From positions 1 through 64,000 of the forward strand of contig JAVBLM010000049.1 in NCBI GenBank assembly GCA_031553535.1: 64,000 bases of DNA, in the 5' to 3' direction. This stretch comes from JAIROC01 sp031553535. Lineage in GTDB: Bacteria > Bacteroidota > Bacteroidia > Bacteroidales > WCHB1-69. Shown piece after piece: positions 1 to 9,357 of the stretch. The translations under genes and the position numbers were made by a program. Numbering within the stretch: position 1 is the stretch's first letter; the number at the start of each line of letters is the position of its first letter. The notes under the pieces were generated by a model that ran no database searches, had not been told where the DNA came from, and was given only the letters and a program-made list of their open reading frames with translations.

Positions 1-297
1 CCAAATAGTAAAATATTTTCTTTTTCCTGCGAAACCGGTAAAGTTTTCAGGATAATAAGAAAATGGAAGGAGAAATAAGAAGGAGAAAAATAGTATTCTT
101 GCAATCTGTATATCAAATAGTCCGAAAAATAAATTATCTTATTCTATCCGATACTCTTATTCTATCCGGAAACTTTATTTTACTGTCTTTTGCCTTCATA
201 TAATGGAATGTTACATTTGCATGTAATGTTTACCGGTATTAAAAATCGATAAATCATTGACAAAATGATAGATAAATCCCGAACTCACGTTATGGTT
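1..297 (-). repeat. Leader of 42-bp-array element, copy 1 (inverted, truncated by window edge)
   Basis: Read on the minus strand from about 297 down to 1, this matches the leaders at 9358-9525 and 57762-57960: it opens with taacgtgagttcgggattta, then shares tcaatgattta, cccattatatg-like and agtaaaataa-like blocks in the same order. The last bases (40 to 1 on the minus strand) match the first array unit at 9515-9550 (gcaggaaaaagaaaat against gcaagaaaaagaaaac). The tandem array itself therefore should continue beyond the left edge of the window. No gene is supported here. Confidence 0.75.
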
Positions 298-815
298 AAT
301 AATAAAAAAATGCAAGATAAAGAGGAAAAAAAACAGGCAAAAGTTCTATAACAGTATTTAACCCACTAAAATTCCCTATCCGAGTTTTTGGATCGGGTTT
401 TGTCAATATTCAATTCCTTGCCCAGGTTTTCGGACAACCTTTTGTCATTATACAAATCCTGTAACAGAATTACAGATAGGTCTTTTGTCAAATTGAAGTA
501 GTTGTCAATATATTTCGAGCACCTTTTATTCCGAAAATACATTTGCCTGGATATGACAGGATACTGCAATAAAATAAAAACCTCTTTCCATAAAAAGAAA
601 ATGACCTTTATATATTGAAGTGTCAAAAGTTGCTTTTGAAGGGATTAATTCGACTTAAGAGAATGAAGTGAGATAATCTCTATTCATTTTATCTCAACTT
701 TTGATAAATTCTTTATAAAACTATTTGACATGAACATCGAAAACAACAATGAACTCATTAAGCGAAATATCAAATCTTCGATAAAGTCTACTGCAGAGTA
801 GGGAATTTGCATAAA
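298..815. other. Intergenic region, no supported gene
   Basis: This stretch is AT-rich. A minus-strand open frame of 86 codons (626 to 366) exists, but it starts in low-complexity sequence, shows no recognisable domain and has no clear promoter or ribosome-binding context. It is better treated as chance. Nothing else is recognisable. Confidence 0.5.
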
Positions 816-855
816 AAAAGAGACTGTCTCGAAAAGGCAGTCTCTTTTTTTATGC
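816..855. terminator. Bidirectional rho-independent-type terminator
   Basis: A hairpin with stem agagactg/cagtctct is flanked by an A-run on its left and a T-run on its right, so it can act in both directions. It lies directly behind the stop codon of the T9SS adhesin gene at 861, and on the minus strand it would end that transcript. Confidence 0.8.
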
Positions 856-860
856 AGATG

Positions 861-3800
861 TTACTTTACAATTAACTTTTTAAGATATAGATTGTTTTGA
901 TGCAATATCTGGATCACATATATACCGGATGAAAATGAAGTAAGATCTATGCTTTCCTGATAAGAATCGTCACATGTAATGTCTTTAGAACTGATTGTTC
1001 GTCCTTGTATGTCGATGATTCTTATGTTGACATTTCCTTGCATTCCATAAAGCTCCAATGTTGCCAAAGATGTCGCCGGATTCGGGTACAGCTTTATGTC
1101 CTTATTGATCTTTATATCTTCAACAGATAGATCTTCCAATATATTTAATGTGTTTTTTATAGAACCAACATAGTTATTGTCAACAATTGTGGCAATTACT
1201 TCATATTCTCCAACTGTTGTTGGTGGAGTAGTGGATCCGTTATAAGTTACCTCAACAGTTAATCCATCCGGATTTGTTGCAGTGGTAATTGATTTTGGGC
1301 TGCCATCATATATATGGGATAATCCGCTCAAATAAATATCCCCGTTTGCTTTATTGATAATAAGCGTTCTGTAAACGATATGTTCATGGCAATTACCGTC
1401 ATTAATATGAACTTTTACTTCATATGTTCCCGCATTGATAGGTGACACCTGTTGGTTGTTTTGATGATACGTAACACTACATGGTACAATTGGAGTTATC
1501 GAAACATTGATTGATTTTTCAGTACCATCATACGTACAGGTATATACAGAATCGCATTCAATGCTTGGACTGGCTTTGTGAATAGTCAGTGTTGTATTTA
1601 GTATACTTTTTTCATGATGTTCCTCAATTATACGTACGCTAACATCGTATGTCCCGACATTGATTGCTCCCTCTACGTTTTCTCCATTCAGGGAGTAAGT
1701 AATTTCGTGAGCAACAGGCGGTGTTGTTGTTACTATAATTGATTTTGTGGTTCCATCATAAATATGCTCCGTATCATCAACTTCTATTTGGGCAACTTTC
1801 GCATTTATATACATTGATAGGGTTGTATCGCCGGTATAATTCGCGTCGGTAATCGTTATGTTCATTTCATATTCACCGATAGCAACAGGTAATTCATCAC
1901 TGTTATTATACGTTATGTTGTAACGAACATTAGCTGGAATGGTATTGATTACGGCACTTTGTGCATTCCCATTATATGTGAGTTCGACATTGGTGATTTC
2001 AAATGTAGCCAATGCTTTTTCAATTGTAAGAGAATCGGTGACTGCCCCTACATAATTATTATCGTTAATGGTAGCAATAACTTCGTATTTTCCTACCTTT
2101 ATAGGGCCTTTGGATTTTCCTTCGTATGTTAATATTGTATTCAGATTATCAGGTGTGGTAGTCACATCTACCGCTTTAGAAGTATTATCATAAATTTGAT
2201 TTAAATTATCAAAACTGATGGTTGCTTGTGCCTTTTCAATTATCAAGGTATCTGTGCCCATTCCCTGATAATTATCATCGTTGATGATTGTTCTTACAAT
2301 GTATTTTCCCGCATTTACAGGAAGGTTTGAAGAACTTCCATTGTATGATGTTTGATATGTTAATCCGGAAGGAGTAATCTCTACGTCAGGAATGAATGAC
2401 ATACCATCGTAGATATGCGATAAGTTTGAATAGCTAATTTGTGCATTCGCTTTTTTAACTATCAATATTGTATCGGATAGTCCTTTATAGTTATCATCAG
2501 TAATCGTTACCTCTACTTGATAGGTGCCTGCATTTACAGGTTTTATGTAAGAATTATTATAACTTGCGCTGTATGGAAGTCCTGCCGGATTAGTTGTTAC
2601 GGTAATTAACCTTTCATCTCCGTTATAGGTTAATGTATCATTGAATAACATAACAATTGCATCTGCTTTTTCAATTGTCATAGTCGCAGTTTGAATTGTT
2701 TGAGCAATATTGGAGTTTGGTTCTGAAATTATTATTATATTATAAACACCAGCATCAACGGGTTCTTCCGATTTACCATTGTATGTTATTGTGTAGGATA
2801 GATTAGGTTCAATATCAAAGTTCATTGAGTGTGCATTGCCGTCGTATGTCAATGTTGTATCATGGATGGAAATTATGGCCGAACGTTTTTTGATTACAAA
2901 TGTAGCACTGTCTACTCCCATGTAATTATGATCATTCACTTCTGCATAAACAGTATAAGATCCTGCATCTGTTGGTAAGACCGGAGGATCATTATACGTA
3001 ATGTTTACCGGGAGATTCTCCGGGACTGTGGTTATTGTAGCCCCTTTATTAGTGCCGTCATAAACGACTTTTAAATCACTGAACGAGATTGCTGCTTCTG
3101 CCTTGTTGATGGTCATTGTACAAGAGTCTATCCCTATATAATTTTTATCATTAATCGTTACAATAACTTTGTAACTTCCGGCATCAATTGCACAAGTATC
3201 GCCGCTATAAGATATTGTGTAATCTAAATTGCTGGGATTGGTAATAATAGCAACAGTTTTCTTCGTACTGTCATAGGTAGTATGTTCCGGAAGGGTAATA
3301 CCGATATGATTTACGAGCGCCTTTTCAATAATAAGGGTAGCTGTTGCTTGCCCCGTATAATTAGGAGAGGTTACTTTTACAAGTACATCATAACTTCCTG
3401 CATCAACGGGCAGGTCTTCACTGCCGTTATATGTTACGTTGGTGTTTATTCCTTGTTTGGAAGTGCCTACTATTACAGACTTTTCAGTTCCATCATAAGT
3501 GAAAGATGTCTCGGAAATAGTAATATCAATTTCTTTGGGCATTACGCGGATGGATTTCCAGATATAATCGGAATATCCGCTTTCTTTATATCTTACAACC
3601 AGAGAAATGTGGTATATCGACCCCGTATCAGCAGCAGAATATCCTAATGTATTGATATCAAAAGTTTCATTAGTAGAAGATGATACTTGTAATCCATTTA
3701 CATCCCGTATTGTCCAAGCATATCCACAAGCAGATATATCCGAGTATGTTGCAGAGACATTATCTTCAAAATAAAGGGTATCTTCAATTTGTATTGCTCC

Positions 3801-5453
3801 TAATGGTTGTTCTTTTACTATATGAAGAGGATTCATACTTTCATTTATAGTATAGTTTTGCAGTTGTTCAGTAGTAACAACAATGGTATTGGAAGATGTA
3901 TTATAGCTACTGCTGTTCGGTGATTTATCATTTACAAAATGTAATCCGGGTGCAAGTTGCCACTGTTGGTCGCTGCTTTTTGTTAATGTGATCTGTGAGT
4001 TAGTATATCCACTGTATTTAGCCTCTATAATAGATTGTGAAATAGATTGTGCCGGATTAGAAGATTCGTAGGTTCCATCGGTATTAACATTTACAATAGG
4101 ATAACTAGGCCCATTGATGCCATTCTCACCATTACCACCATTACCACCTTTACCACCTTTACCGCCAGTACCGCCGTCTTTGCATCCGTCATTATTGGTA
4201 CGACCGGCACCACCATTGCCGCCAGTACCACCAGCACCGCCAGCACCACCATTACCGCCAGCGCCACCAGCACCATTTAATAATACAGAATTTGTAATTA
4301 CAGTATTGCTATTGGTGTTATACATATATATACAAATGGATGCGCCACCGCCATATCCTCCAGTACCTCCTGTACCTCCTTGACCACCGGAGCCACCGGA
4401 ACCACCACTATTACTCCCTTCAAAAGAGCAACCTCCCGCTCCGGATCCGCCTCCGCCTCCGGCACCACCATGCCCCTCGCTTCCGCTACCAGCTTGGGCT
4501 GCTGGTTCAAAAAGTGCACTAAATGTTATACTTGGATAGGTGTAGATAGTAATTCCGTGTTCTCCATTGGTTCCGTTACCACCAGCTACTCCTGGATTTC
4601 CTTTTCCTGAAGGAGCGGGACCTCCAGAGCCTCCTGCGGCTCCATTAGCAGCATCACCACCATTTTGTCCTGCTGAACCCGGGCTATTTTGTGCTGTTGA
4701 TGTAAAAACGCCACCGTTTGATCCTCCGGAACTGGCGCCACCATCTCCTCCTTTACGGATACCGGTACCTGCTCCGGGACCGGTGGCGCCTGCTACAGAA
4801 CCTCCACCATAAGCTACGGCAACCATTGTTACATATCCACTTCCTCCATTGGCACCGTCTGCTCCATTAATACCACTGATGCCTGCTAAACCGTTTCCTC
4901 CATTACCTGTTGTAATAGTACATTCAATGATATGAGTGTTTTCAGAGTTCCCGGATATATGCAATCCATATATGCTAGTTCCTTTACCGGAAACTGCTCT
5001 ATCAGAGAAATATTCATTATCCGCTCCTTGGACATAGACAGTTAAGTTTTGTAATGTCCAGTTTGTTGCATTGTTGGAACGGATACCTATTTTATGATTG
5101 GCACCATTTCCATATTCAAAGCCATCAATATAAACAACTGTAGAATCATTAAACTTCTTTGTCCACAGGCTGTCGGAAGGGTTGAAGGTCCAACAACCTT
5201 CCAATATAATATTACTTTTAAGTTCAATAATATTTGATTCATCGTATCTTCCTGTTGCTATACGAATATAGGTAAGATCGTTTCCATCTGCTAATGATAT
5301 TGCATGGGAAATTGTTTCTACAGGAGCGTTCCATGCACCACTATTGTTGTTATCACCATCGGTTGATACATAAATAATAGTACTTTGAGCATGGGTGGAT
5401 AAAAAACCGATTGAAAGTATAATACTGAAAATTATACAATTTAATTTATTCAT
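861..5453 (-). CDS. Giant secreted adhesin-like protein: beta-helix, Gly-rich region, 11 MBG-type repeats, T9SS sorting domain
   Basis: The 1530-residue product begins with a signal peptide ending near HAQS (residue 23). Residues about 24-150 resemble a DUF1565/right-handed beta-helix start (IYVSTDGDNNNSG, WNAPVETISHAI). Residues about 178-450 are extremely Gly-rich (GG-A/T/N-GG patterns). After a linker domain, residues about 650-1443 hold eleven tandem repeats of about 72 residues with the pattern YDGT...TY-NG...P-DAG-Y-V...NY-G...T-I-KA, typical of MBG-type bacterial Ig-like domains. The last 80 residues form a T9SS type-A sorting domain (KLYPNPA, SGIYVIQI, ending KKLIVK). By family knowledge such proteins cross the outer membrane by the T9SS and are attached or released; adhesion is inference. 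It is monocistronic, with a promoter at 5516-5523 and a terminator at 816-855. Confidence 0.9.
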   Translation of the reverse strand: MNKLNCIIFSIILSIGFLSTHAQSTIIYVSTDGDNNNSGAWNAPVETISHAISLADGNDLTYIRIATGRYDESNIIELKSNIILEGCWTFNPSDSLWTKKFNDSTVVYIDGFEYGNGANHKIGIRSNNATNWTLQNLTVYVQGADNEYFSDRAVSGKGTSIYGLHISGNSENTHIIECTITTGNGGNGLAGISGINGADGANGGSGYVTMVAVAYGGGSVAGATGPGAGTGIRKGGDGGASSGGSNGGVFTSTAQNSPGSAGQNGGDAANGAAGGSGGPAPSGKGNPGVAGGNGTNGEHGITIYTYPSITFSALFEPAAQAGSGSEGHGGAGGGGGSGAGGCSFEGSNSGGSGGSGGQGGTGGTGGYGGGASICIYMYNTNSNTVITNSVLLNGAGGAGGNGGAGGAGGTGGNGGAGRTNNDGCKDGGTGGKGGKGGNGGNGENGINGPSYPIVNVNTDGTYESSNPAQSISQSIIEAKYSGYTNSQITLTKSSDQQWQLAPGLHFVNDKSPNSSSYNTSSNTIVVTTEQLQNYTINESMNPLHIVKEQPLGAIQIEDTLYFEDNVSATYSDISACGYAWTIRDVNGLQVSSSTNETFDINTLGYSAADTGSIYHISLVVRYKESGYSDYIWKSIRVMPKEIDITISETSFTYDGTEKSVIVGTSKQGINTNVTYNGSEDLPVDAGSYDVLVKVTSPNYTGQATATLIIEKALVNHIGITLPEHTTYDSTKKTVAIITNPSNLDYTISYSGDTCAIDAGSYKVIVTINDKNYIGIDSCTMTINKAEAAISFSDLKVVYDGTNKGATITTVPENLPVNITYNDPPVLPTDAGSYTVYAEVNDHNYMGVDSATFVIKKRSAIISIHDTTLTYDGNAHSMNFDIEPNLSYTITYNGKSEEPVDAGVYNIIIISEPNSNIAQTIQTATMTIEKADAIVMLFNDTLTYNGDERLITVTTNPAGLPYSASYNNSYIKPVNAGTYQVEVTITDDNYKGLSDTILIVKKANAQISYSNLSHIYDGMSFIPDVEITPSGLTYQTSYNGSSSNLPVNAGKYIVRTIINDDNYQGMGTDTLIIEKAQATISFDNLNQIYDNTSKAVDVTTTPDNLNTILTYEGKSKGPIKVGKYEVIATINDNNYVGAVTDSLTIEKALATFEITNVELTYNGNAQSAVINTIPANVRYNITYNNSDELPVAIGEYEMNITITDANYTGDTTLSMYINAKVAQIEVDDTEHIYDGTTKSIIVTTTPPVAHEITYSLNGENVEGAINVGTYDVSVRIIEEHHEKSILNTTLTIHKASPSIECDSVYTCTYDGTEKSINVSITPIVPCSVTYHQNNQQVSPINAGTYEVKVHINDGNCHEHIVYRTLIINKANGDIYLSGLSHIYDGSPKSITTATNPDGLTVEVTYNGSTTPPTTVGEYEVIATIVDNNYVGSIKNTLNILEDLSVEDIKINKDIKLYPNPATSLATLELYGMQGNVNIRIIDIQGRTISSKDITCDDSYQESIDLTSFSSGIYVIQILHQNNLYLKKLIVK

Positions 5454-5515
5454 GATTCATGATTTAATTAATACAATTGTTATTTACATATTTATTCTTA
5501 ACATAGAATAATCGG

Positions 5516-5523
5516 CAAAAGTA
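5516..5523 (-). promoter_or_regulatory. Bacteroidota -7 box (TACTTTTG) for the T9SS adhesin gene
   Basis: The minus strand reads TACTTTTG here, which fits the TAnnTTTG consensus of the Bacteroidota primary sigma factor. It lies about 60 bases before the start codon at 5453. I see no clear -33 TTTG box. Confidence 0.5.
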
Positions 5524-5641
5524 TAAAAAAAATCAAAGCAGTAATAAAATAATTTCGGGAATAATCAACAAATTTCTCAACAGGAAGTAAAAATACCTGT
5601 TAAAATATTTTAAATTGTAAGAATGTTTAGGAAATGATAGT

Positions 5642-6130
5642 TTATTTTATCCGCTGACAACCTTTGAATTTGTTATCGATTAATTTATTGAGTTCAGTAG
5701 CCATATCCGAGTATCCGGCACGATTCCCGCAGTAATACATTACTTTAATAGGATCTCTGTCAATAATCATATTTTCAAGTTCTTCTATAGATGGGGCTTT
5801 TTTCAAAGCGGCATATTCTTCGTAAGTTAATGAAATGAATGCAGTGTTCTTTCCAATACCTCTGTTATCTAGCAAATATCCATCTTTTAAAGGTATTGGA
5901 TAACTATTAGCAGAAACATCCGTAGGATGTGGGTATCCTGTAATCTTTTTTTTATCTTCGGAAAGGTAGATGGCTACATTTTTATTATAATCCTTTTTCG
6001 TTTTGTAAACAATGGTTGGTTGCAAAGCCATGGAACCGGATGGGGATTGAGTATTCTTTTGTGTCTTACATCCTGTTAAGCAGGTTGAACCGAATAAAAG
6101 CAGGATGAGGATAACGATTGTATTTTTCAT
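5642..6130 (-). CDS. Small putative lipoprotein, function unknown
   Basis: I choose the ATG at 6130, giving 162 residues. It begins MKNTIVILILLLFG and runs into a lipobox (LTGC), whereas the longer open frame to 6223 would bury the signal peptide behind 31 unlikely residues. The mature protein (about 140 residues) starts with a Ser/Gln-rich linker and has no motif I recognise; it contains several Tyr-Pro and Lys-rich stretches and two Cys residues near the end (YYCGNRAG, KGCQRIK). The gene stands alone, divergent from the nucleotidyltransferase at 6237. The product is probably a periplasm-facing membrane-anchored protein; no function can be given. Confidence 0.7.
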   Translation of the reverse strand: MKNTIVILILLLFGSTCLTGCKTQKNTQSPSGSMALQPTIVYKTKKDYNKNVAIYLSEDKKKITGYPHPTDVSANSYPIPLKDGYLLDNRGIGKNTAFISLTYEEYAALKKAPSIEELENMIIDRDPIKVMYYCGNRAGYSDMATELNKLIDNKFKGCQRIK

Positions 6131-6206
6131 TGTACTCTTTATTTGTTTTTTACTTTGCGAAAATAGTTCATTTTTTGATTCAATATAAGTATGTTTAAAA
6201 AAAAAG

Positions 6207-6214
6207 TACTTTTG
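6207..6214 (+). promoter_or_regulatory. -7 box (TACTTTTG) for the nucleotidyltransferase-vanX operon
   Basis: TACTTTTG fits the Bacteroidota TAnnTTTG consensus and lies 22 bases before the ATG at 6237, implying a very short leader. The region is shared with the divergent lipoprotein gene. Confidence 0.55.
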
Positions 6215-6236
6215 CAAATTCATAGATATTGCAAAA

Positions 6237-7148
6237 ATGAAAAATCATACATTATTGGTATTGGCTGCCGGAATGGGTAGTCGGTATGGGGGATTGAAAC
6301 AAATTGACAAGTTGGGCCCGGGAGGGGAGACCATAATCGATTATTCGATTTATGACGCAATGCATGCCGGCTTTAACAGGATCGTATTTGTTATACGTAA
6401 AAGTATTGAAGATGATTTTAAGGAAGCAATCATAAATAAATTTAAAGATAAAATAGAAGTTGACTATGTGTTGCAGGAAGTGGATAAACTTCCTGCCGGA
6501 TTCAAACTTCCTGAGGGAAGAGAAAAACCGTGGGGAACGGCACATGCAATATTGATGGCAAAAGATAAAGTTCATGATTTCTTTGCCGTAATTAATGGAG
6601 ATGACTTTTACGGGAAAAATTCTTTTGCTATTTTGGCAAACTATTTAAATACATTATCTCTGGAAGATGCTAAAGCATATAGTATGGTAGCTTATTGTCT
6701 GGGTAATACTTTATCTGATAATGGAACGGTTTCTAGGGGAGTCTGTACCATAAATAATGATTCCTATTTACAAAAGGTGGTTGAATATACAAAGCTAAGG
6801 CAACTTGATGATAGAATTGTCAATCTTGAGAATGAGCAGCCAACGGTAGAGTTTGCACCCGATACTCCTGTTTCAATGAACTTCTGGGGATTTCATCCAT
6901 CTATATTCGAGCATATTGAGAACCTATTTGTCGATTTCTTACAAAAGAATATTCATGATTTAAAGTCGGAGTTTTATATTCCTTTTGTAGTTGATGACTT
7001 AATAAAACAAAATAAGATACAGGTAAAAGTGTTACAGACCGATTCCCAATGGTATGGAGTAACATACAGAGAAGACCGGCAATATGTGATAGATAAGTTT
7101 AATGAGATGGTTAAAGCCAAGATATATCCTCCTGTATTATGGTCGTAA
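6237..7148 (+). CDS. Sugar-phosphate nucleotidyltransferase-type protein
   Basis: The 303-residue product has the nucleotidyltransferase signature at its N-terminus (LVLAAGMGSRYGGLKQ, residues 7-22), followed by a Rossmann-like core with a metal-binding type motif (INGDDFYG, about residue 120). This is the fold that joins NTP to a sugar phosphate. Substrate cannot be read from the sequence: it lacks the left-handed beta-helix tail of GlmU-like enzymes, and it could act on a sugar-1-phosphate, choline phosphate or a similar compound. It overlaps the following dipeptidase gene by 10 bases, so the two are co-translated. Family membership is secure; the exact reaction is not. Confidence 0.8.
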   Translation: MKNHTLLVLAAGMGSRYGGLKQIDKLGPGGETIIDYSIYDAMHAGFNRIVFVIRKSIEDDFKEAIINKFKDKIEVDYVLQEVDKLPAGFKLPEGREKPWGTAHAILMAKDKVHDFFAVINGDDFYGKNSFAILANYLNTLSLEDAKAYSMVAYCLGNTLSDNGTVSRGVCTINNDSYLQKVVEYTKLRQLDDRIVNLENEQPTVEFAPDTPVSMNFWGFHPSIFEHIENLFVDFLQKNIHDLKSEFYIPFVVDDLIKQNKIQVKVLQTDSQWYGVTYREDRQYVIDKFNEMVKAKIYPPVLWS

Positions 7149-7891
7149 AGAAATATTGGGTATTGTTTATTGCGGCCTGGGTTATCTTTTCCTGTAATAA
7201 CAGTAAGCCGTTGTCGCTATTACAACCACCTGAAGATATACAAATACAAAATAAGGATATTCAACCACCACCTCCGGTTATTGCCAAGCCTAAGATGTGT
7301 TTGGATATGGAGAAGATGGGATTGATAGATGTTCGTACGATAGACCTTTCCATCCGTGTAGTTCTTCGGTATGCTTCCGATAATAATTTTACAGGGCAAG
7401 TATTATATGAAAGTTCCCAGTATGCTTACCTACAGCCGGATGTAGCACAAATGTTGGCAAAAGCATCTAAGCTGTTACAAGAAAAGTATCCGAAATACCG
7501 TTTACTGGTATTGGATGCCGCTCGTCCTTTGTCGGTGCAGCAAACAATGTGGAATATGGTTAAGGGTACGCCGAATAATATATACGTTGCGAATCCTGCT
7601 AAAACAGGATTACACAATTATGGTGCGGCAGTAGATGTTACTATTACAAATGATTTAGGTATAGAATTGGATATGGGTACGGCTTATGATTTCTTTGGAG
7701 AGGAAGCACAGCCTGCAAAGGAGAAGGCAATGCTTAAACAGGGGAGGTTGACGCAGGAACAATTAGATAACAGACAAATATTACGTAATGTTATGAATCA
7801 GGCTGGTTTTATAACATATGGTAGAGAGTGGTGGCATTTTAATGCGTGTTCTCTTTCTGAGGCGAAAACGAAATATAAAGTGATTCCGTAA
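7139..7891 (+). CDS. D-alanyl-D-alanine dipeptidase, VanX/DdpX family (peptidase M15D)
   Basis: The 250-residue product starts with a lipoprotein signal (WVIFSCNNS, Cys about residue 19) and a Pro-rich linker. The zinc-ligand pattern of M15D peptidases is present: GLHNYGAAVDV (His and Asp ligands, about residues 159-169) and EWWHF (catalytic Glu and His, about residues 231-235). The Arg of the AARPLSVQ segment is also typical. The enzyme cleaves D-Ala-D-Ala dipeptide; as a lipoprotein it would work in the periplasm on wall-turnover peptides rather than in vancomycin resistance, since no vanH/vanA genes are near. It starts inside the nucleotidyltransferase gene (10-base overlap). Confidence 0.88.
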   Translation: MVVKKYWVLFIAAWVIFSCNNSKPLSLLQPPEDIQIQNKDIQPPPPVIAKPKMCLDMEKMGLIDVRTIDLSIRVVLRYASDNNFTGQVLYESSQYAYLQPDVAQMLAKASKLLQEKYPKYRLLVLDAARPLSVQQTMWNMVKGTPNNIYVANPAKTGLHNYGAAVDVTITNDLGIELDMGTAYDFFGEEAQPAKEKAMLKQGRLTQEQLDNRQILRNVMNQAGFITYGREWWHFNACSLSEAKTKYKVIP

Positions 7892-8048
7892 TACATAATG
7901 GTTAAAAGTGAATAGTAAAAAGTTAAATGTTGAATGTTCTGCGGAAATTTGAGAGGTCGAAGGGAAAGGAGAGAAATGCGATAAGCAACATGCAGAAAGG
8001 AATAACAAAAATAAATAAACAATAAAATAAAAGGATGGGATAAGAATT

Positions 8049-8119
8049 AGATTGCTTCGTACCTCGCAATGACGCTATTTAGTTAGTTCGGAGCGTCATT
8101 GCGAGGCACGAAGCAATCT
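8049..8119. repeat. Long inverted repeat (REP-like) in the vanX-ABC gap
   Basis: Two arms of about 28 bases (agattgcttcgt...caatgacgct and its reverse complement) with one mismatch surround a 15-base loop. The arm sequence gcgtcattgcgagg-acgaagcaat recurs in part at about 47035-47060 and 58650-58740 in this window. It is a dispersed palindromic repeat; it may also end transcription from vanX. The rest of the 7892-8196 gap has no gene. Confidence 0.8.
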
Positions 8120-8196
8120 CTAAAATTAATGATAATGTGTTTATCCTACTTTTACTTTTAAATAAAATCTATTATAGTTTATAATAAAAAAACAGT

Positions 8197-9147
8197 ATGG
8201 ATATTCTGGAGGTTTGTAATGTAACAAAAAAATATGGAGACTATACCGCACTTGATGAGGTTAGTTTATCTATCAGGGAAGGTTCTATATTTGGATTATT
8301 AGGTCCTAACGGGGCGGGTAAGACATCTTTGATTCGTATCATTAACCAGATTACCGCTCCCGATAGCGGAGAGGTTTTTTTTGAAGGGGAAAAGCTTTCA
8401 TCGAAACATATAGCACAGATAGGATATTTACCGGAAGAACGCGGGTTATATCGCAAGATGAAAGTGGGGGAACAAGCCGTATATTTGGCCCGTTTGAAAG
8501 GATTACCTAAGGATGTTGTTACAAAACGTTTGAAGTATTGGTTTGAGAAATTTGAAATTGCTTCCTGGTGGAATAAAAGGGTGGAGGAGCTCTCCAAGGG
8601 AATGCAGCAAAAAGTACAGTTTATAGTAACTGTGATTCATGAGCCTAAATTATTTATTTTTGATGAGCCTTTCAGCGGATTCGATCCGATTAATGTTAAT
8701 TTGTTAAAGAATGAAATGCTGGAGCTTCGCAGCAAAGGGGCCAGTATTATTTTTTCTACCCATAATATGGCTTCTGTGGAGGAATTGTGTGATGACATAG
8801 CATTGATTAATAAATCCAAGAAAATATTGGAGGGCCATATCAATGATATCAAGAATGAGAATAAAGAAAACCTGTTTGCTGTTCAGTATACGAATACGGA
8901 TGTTGATTTACGTGCTTCTTTGCCTGCCGATATAGATATTAAATCCATTGAAATTTTACGGAATGGGTCGGCTGTGGCACATCTTAAAATCCCCAAAGAG
9001 CAGACTTCTAATGATCTGATCAAATTACTGTTGTTGCATGTTAATTTAACAGGCTTTAATGAAATCCTTCCCAGTATGAATGATATTTTTATTTCATATG
9101 TGAATGCGATGCGGCAAGAACAGGAAGTGTATAGTTTTACCGATTGA
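8197..9147 (+). CDS. ABC transporter ATP-binding protein, NatA-like (orphan)
   Basis: The 316-residue product has Walker A (GPNGAGKTS, about residues 35-43), a signature region (EELSKGMQQKVQ, about 129-140), Walker B (LFIFDEPFSGFD, about 152-163) and an H-loop (STHN, about 187). The C-terminal 90 residues resemble the DUF4162 domain found in ABC-2-type export ATPases. In related Bacteroidota loci a membrane-spanning ABC-2 permease gene follows directly. Here the next sequence is repeats and the 42-bp array element, so no partner is visible in the window. It may pair with a permease elsewhere, or the permease was lost when the element arrived. Confidence 0.87.
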   Translation: MDILEVCNVTKKYGDYTALDEVSLSIREGSIFGLLGPNGAGKTSLIRIINQITAPDSGEVFFEGEKLSSKHIAQIGYLPEERGLYRKMKVGEQAVYLARLKGLPKDVVTKRLKYWFEKFEIASWWNKRVEELSKGMQQKVQFIVTVIHEPKLFIFDEPFSGFDPINVNLLKNEMLELRSKGASIIFSTHNMASVEELCDDIALINKSKKILEGHINDIKNENKENLFAVQYTNTDVDLRASLPADIDIKSIEILRNGSAVAHLKIPKEQTSNDLIKLLLLHVNLTGFNEILPSMNDIFISYVNAMRQEQEVYSFTD

Positions 9148-9164
9148 TTTGGTAAATATAGAAA

Positions 9165-9357
9165 CGGTGGTTCGTGCCTACCGATGACGGCAATATGTTA
9201 GTTAAGAGCAAGGAACGAGAGCGAACTCAACGGAGTTAATCTCCTATGTCAACTTACAAGTTCTAAGAATAACCTTGTATTCTTTATGCTTGAAATCTGC
9301 GGAAATCTGCGAAGTCAGCGGAAAAAACAATTATCAAATCCTGAATTTATTTTTCAC
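9165..9357. repeat. REP-like repeat remnants downstream of the ABC gene
   Basis: The stretch around 9185-9245 contains gacggcaatatgttagttaagagc and caacggagttaatctc, which recur (in either orientation) at about 12985-13085, 36034-36090, 47090-47140 and 58430-58690. It is followed at about 9288-9325 by ctgcggaaatctgcgaa-type sequence that resembles 60250-60280. No gene is seen. Confidence 0.6.

Noticed and set aside
366..626. 86-codon minus-strand frame
   Set aside because: No domain, no promoter or convincing start, low-complexity DNA next to a repeat element.
4047..4812. Several plus- and minus-strand open frames rich in Pro, Thr or Val
   Set aside because: They are shadows of the Gly-rich part of the T9SS adhesin, whose GC-rich Gly codons remove stops in other frames.
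7139..7891. Vancomycin resistance (vanX of a van operon)
   Set aside because: No vanH, vanA, vanR or vanS genes are nearby, and the protein is a lipoprotein, which would place it outside the cytoplasm.
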